DNA of 46,593 nucleotides from IMG/VR virus record IMGVR_UViG_3300005577_000011, positions 1-46,593 of that record; one strand, written 5' to 3'. Under the pieces are notes generated by a model, which worked only from the letters and a program-made list of their open reading frames with translations, was not told the origin of the DNA and did not search any database. The DNA comes from a virus. A program made the position numbers and the translations under genes. Shown here piece by piece: positions 45,600-46,593 of the stretch. How positions within the stretch are numbered: position 1 is the first letter of the stretch; each line of letters begins with the position of its first letter.

Positions 45600-45811
45600 A
45601 CCTCTCCTCCTTCGTTTCTGAGAATCGAAATTGCCTCAAGCAGTTGCCGCATCGTCATGGGCGGCGGGCAATCGGGCTGATCCTTCGTCCACCATTCGAT
45701 CGTCCCTGCTCTTCCGCTTGATCGGTGCCTTCCGGAATGCGAGGTTTTAAGTTGGCAGAACGCGTAAACGCGAGCGCCTTTTAGGTGGAATCGCTTTCGA
45801 CAGAGGCTCAT
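45596..45811 (-). CDS. Small protein with Cys/His array
   Basis: 71 aa from ATG 45811 (ATGA). FCQLKTSHSGRHRSSGRAGT resembles the Cys-His-His segment of small phage zinc-binding proteins. Ends ATGA-coupled to the HicB-like gene. Not HicA: no dsRBD-like GSH motif. Confidence 0.55.
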   Translation of the reverse strand: MSLCRKRFHLKGARVYAFCQLKTSHSGRHRSSGRAGTIEWWTKDQPDCPPPMTMRQLLEAISILRNEGGEV

Positions 45812-46038
45812 CGCCTTTTGAACGGATCGTGACTCCACGGATGCTTCACGATGCTCGGATCGCCGTGGTTGTTGATCCGATCCCAATGCTTTTTGCATGC
45901 GTTGTAGAACTCGTTGGGGTACAGGTGCCGGATGTCCGGATTGAGCCGTTTCGACGCCATCCGGCGGTACTTTCCGCGCTTACACTGAAGGAATTCGCAG
46001 CGACGGTACACTCCTGAAGGCATCTGTTGAGCGCGCAT
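45808..46038 (-). CDS. First gene of the 46-kb minus-strand operon
   Basis: 76 aa. Cys pair (RRCEFLQCKRGKYRR), basic N-terminus, then NPDIRHLYPNEFYNACKKHWD. ATG 46023 is an alternative start. A TAAAAT sequence overlaps the first codon, leaving the promoter unclear. Divergent from the terminase gene. Confidence 0.5.
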   Translation of the reverse strand: MRAQQMPSGVYRRCEFLQCKRGKYRRMASKRLNPDIRHLYPNEFYNACKKHWDRINNHGDPSIVKHPWSHDPFKRR

Positions 46039-46081
46039 TTTAAGCGATTTGCCTCTCGAAACGGAGCACTTCGCTAATTTG

Positions 46082-46111
46082 TTGACGCGCCGACGCTTAC
46101 GCGCGCATGAT
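46082..46111 (+). promoter_or_regulatory. Candidate leaderless promoter of the terminase gene
   Basis: TTGACG (46082-46087), 18-base spacer, CATGAT (46106-46111), eight bases to GTG 46120. The spacer contains TTACGCG, also part of the inverted repeat at 41939-41974. The -10 is weaker than at other sites, so confidence is modest. Confidence 0.45.
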
Positions 46112-46119
46112 TGCCGATC

Positions 46120-46593
46120 GTGGCGAGGACGCGCAGTTTACCGGGCGAAACAGACCGAAAATACACCCTCCGCGAGATCGCTATCGCGGTCGGTCTGGCC
46201 GCCGGAGCGACGAAGGAAGAAGTTGCCGAGTCGCTGGGCTGCACGAGCCGGACGATCTACAACGAACTCGGACGCGGCGGCGTCATCCAGGACATCATCA
46301 ACACCGTCAAGCCGCTGGTGAAGGTGAATCGGCGCGAGTTCAAGGCCATCGCCAAAGAGAAGGCCGAAGACGAACTCGAAAAGTACCTCGGCGCGGCGAT
46401 CGGGGCGATCGAGCGCGCGCTGACGGAAGGCGATGACGTGAAAACGGCCGCCGACAACGCGTGGAAGCTCATTCACCAGCTCCGCGGCTCGCCGACGTCG
46501 ACGGTCAAGACGCTCTACGGCGGCACCGTCACGCACCGTCACGAGTTGTACGTGCTCCCGAAGTCCACCTTGCGTGCTTTTGGTGCGGACGTC
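46120..46593 (+). CDS. terS: Terminase small subunit, N-terminal part (continues at 2-175)
   Basis: Joined product about 215 aa. N-terminal helix-turn-helix: REIAIAVGLAAGATKEEVAE, SLGCTSRTIYNELGRGG, which would recognise the packaging site. Then a helical oligomerisation core (RREFKAIAKEKAEDELEKYL, AIERALTEGDDVKTAADNAW). GTG 46120 fits the promoter spacing; TTG 46111 is the only other start after the in-frame stop. No SD is present. Confidence 0.82.
   Translation, partial: MARTRSLPGETDRKYTLREIAIAVGLAAGATKEEVAESLGCTSRTIYNELGRGGVIQDIINTVKPLVKVNRREFKAIAKEKAEDELEKYLGAAIGAIERALTEGDDVKTAADNAWKLIHQLRGSPTSTVKTLYGGTVTHRHELYVLPKSTLRAFGADV
46524..46593. repeat. Direct terminal repeat, right copy
   Basis: Exact copy of positions 1-70. 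Joining the two copies restores one uninterrupted terminase small-subunit frame, so the genome unit is 46,523 bases. Confidence 0.95.

Noticed and set aside
1-46593. CRISPR arrays, insertion sequences, integrase and attachment sites
   Set aside because: No spaced repeats of CRISPR type, no transposase or recombinase motifs, and no tRNA-derived att core were found.

Overview
The window is a nearly complete, circular-mapping tailed-phage genome. The first 70 bases (1-70) recur exactly as the last 70 (46524-46593), and the repeat lies inside the terminase small-subunit gene. The real unit is therefore about 46.5 kb, and the contig start cuts that gene in two. The DNA is GC-rich, genes are packed with ATGA, GTGA or TGATG overlaps, and GTG/TTG starts are common. 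Shine-Dalgarno (SD) sites are GGAGG-like, so the host is a GC-rich bacterium that I cannot name. A large portal, a scaffold-like protein, a large adaptor or hub-like tail protein, several long internal-virion-like proteins and no tape-measure or tail-tube gene suggest a short-tailed (podovirus-like) virion. No integrase, transposase, DNA polymerase, primase or helicase was recognised.

Layout. 46120-46593 joined to 1-23160 (+) is the late block: terminase, a small zincin, portal, scaffold-like protein, decoration-like protein, major capsid, neck and tail genes, three long internal-virion-like proteins, then a lysis-like cluster (coiled-coil membrane protein, M15 endopeptidase, two small membrane proteins). 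It ends at a GNRA-loop terminator. A reverse-strand secreted-protein gene (11899-12390) interrupts it. 23317-25828 holds a secreted PKD-like protein, a Lar-like zinc-ribbon protein and an XRE regulator at a divergent promoter. 26087-27753 (+) is a host-interaction operon: lipoprotein, RyR-domain protein, an unknown, and an Acb2/Tad1-domain protein (anti-CBASS/Thoeris nucleotide sponge family), ending at a second GNRA-loop terminator.

28050-33568 (-) is a recombination operon: HNH endonuclease, RecE/YqaJ-like exonuclease, Sak4-like ATPase, RusA and several cysteine-rich small proteins. At 33884-33955 two back-to-back promoters drive an Arc/RHH-type repressor (-) and an early operon (+). 33953-41869 (+) has many small genes, two DNA methyltransferases (N6-adenine and C5-cytosine), a winged-helix replication-like protein, an Arc-family repressor, a Gly-Tyr/Asp/Ser repeat protein, a highly structured non-coding stretch next to an RNA ligase, and a nucleoside deoxyribosyltransferase-like gene. 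41868-42526 is non-coding, with inverted repeats and dense G/C tracts, and is a candidate origin or control region. 42527-44279 (+) carries fibre-like genes, and 44269-46038 (-) is a small operon including an orphan HicB-like protein.

Two themes stand out. First, several regulator genes (25350, 33875 minus, 37379), the early mini-ORF at 33953 and perhaps the terminase gene have a -35/-10 pair with a 17-18 bp spacer ending only 6-8 bases before the start codon and no SD, so they look leaderless. Second, counter-defence capacity is spread over the genome: Acb2/Tad1 domain, RyR domain, Lar-like protein, two methyltransferases and RNA ligase.
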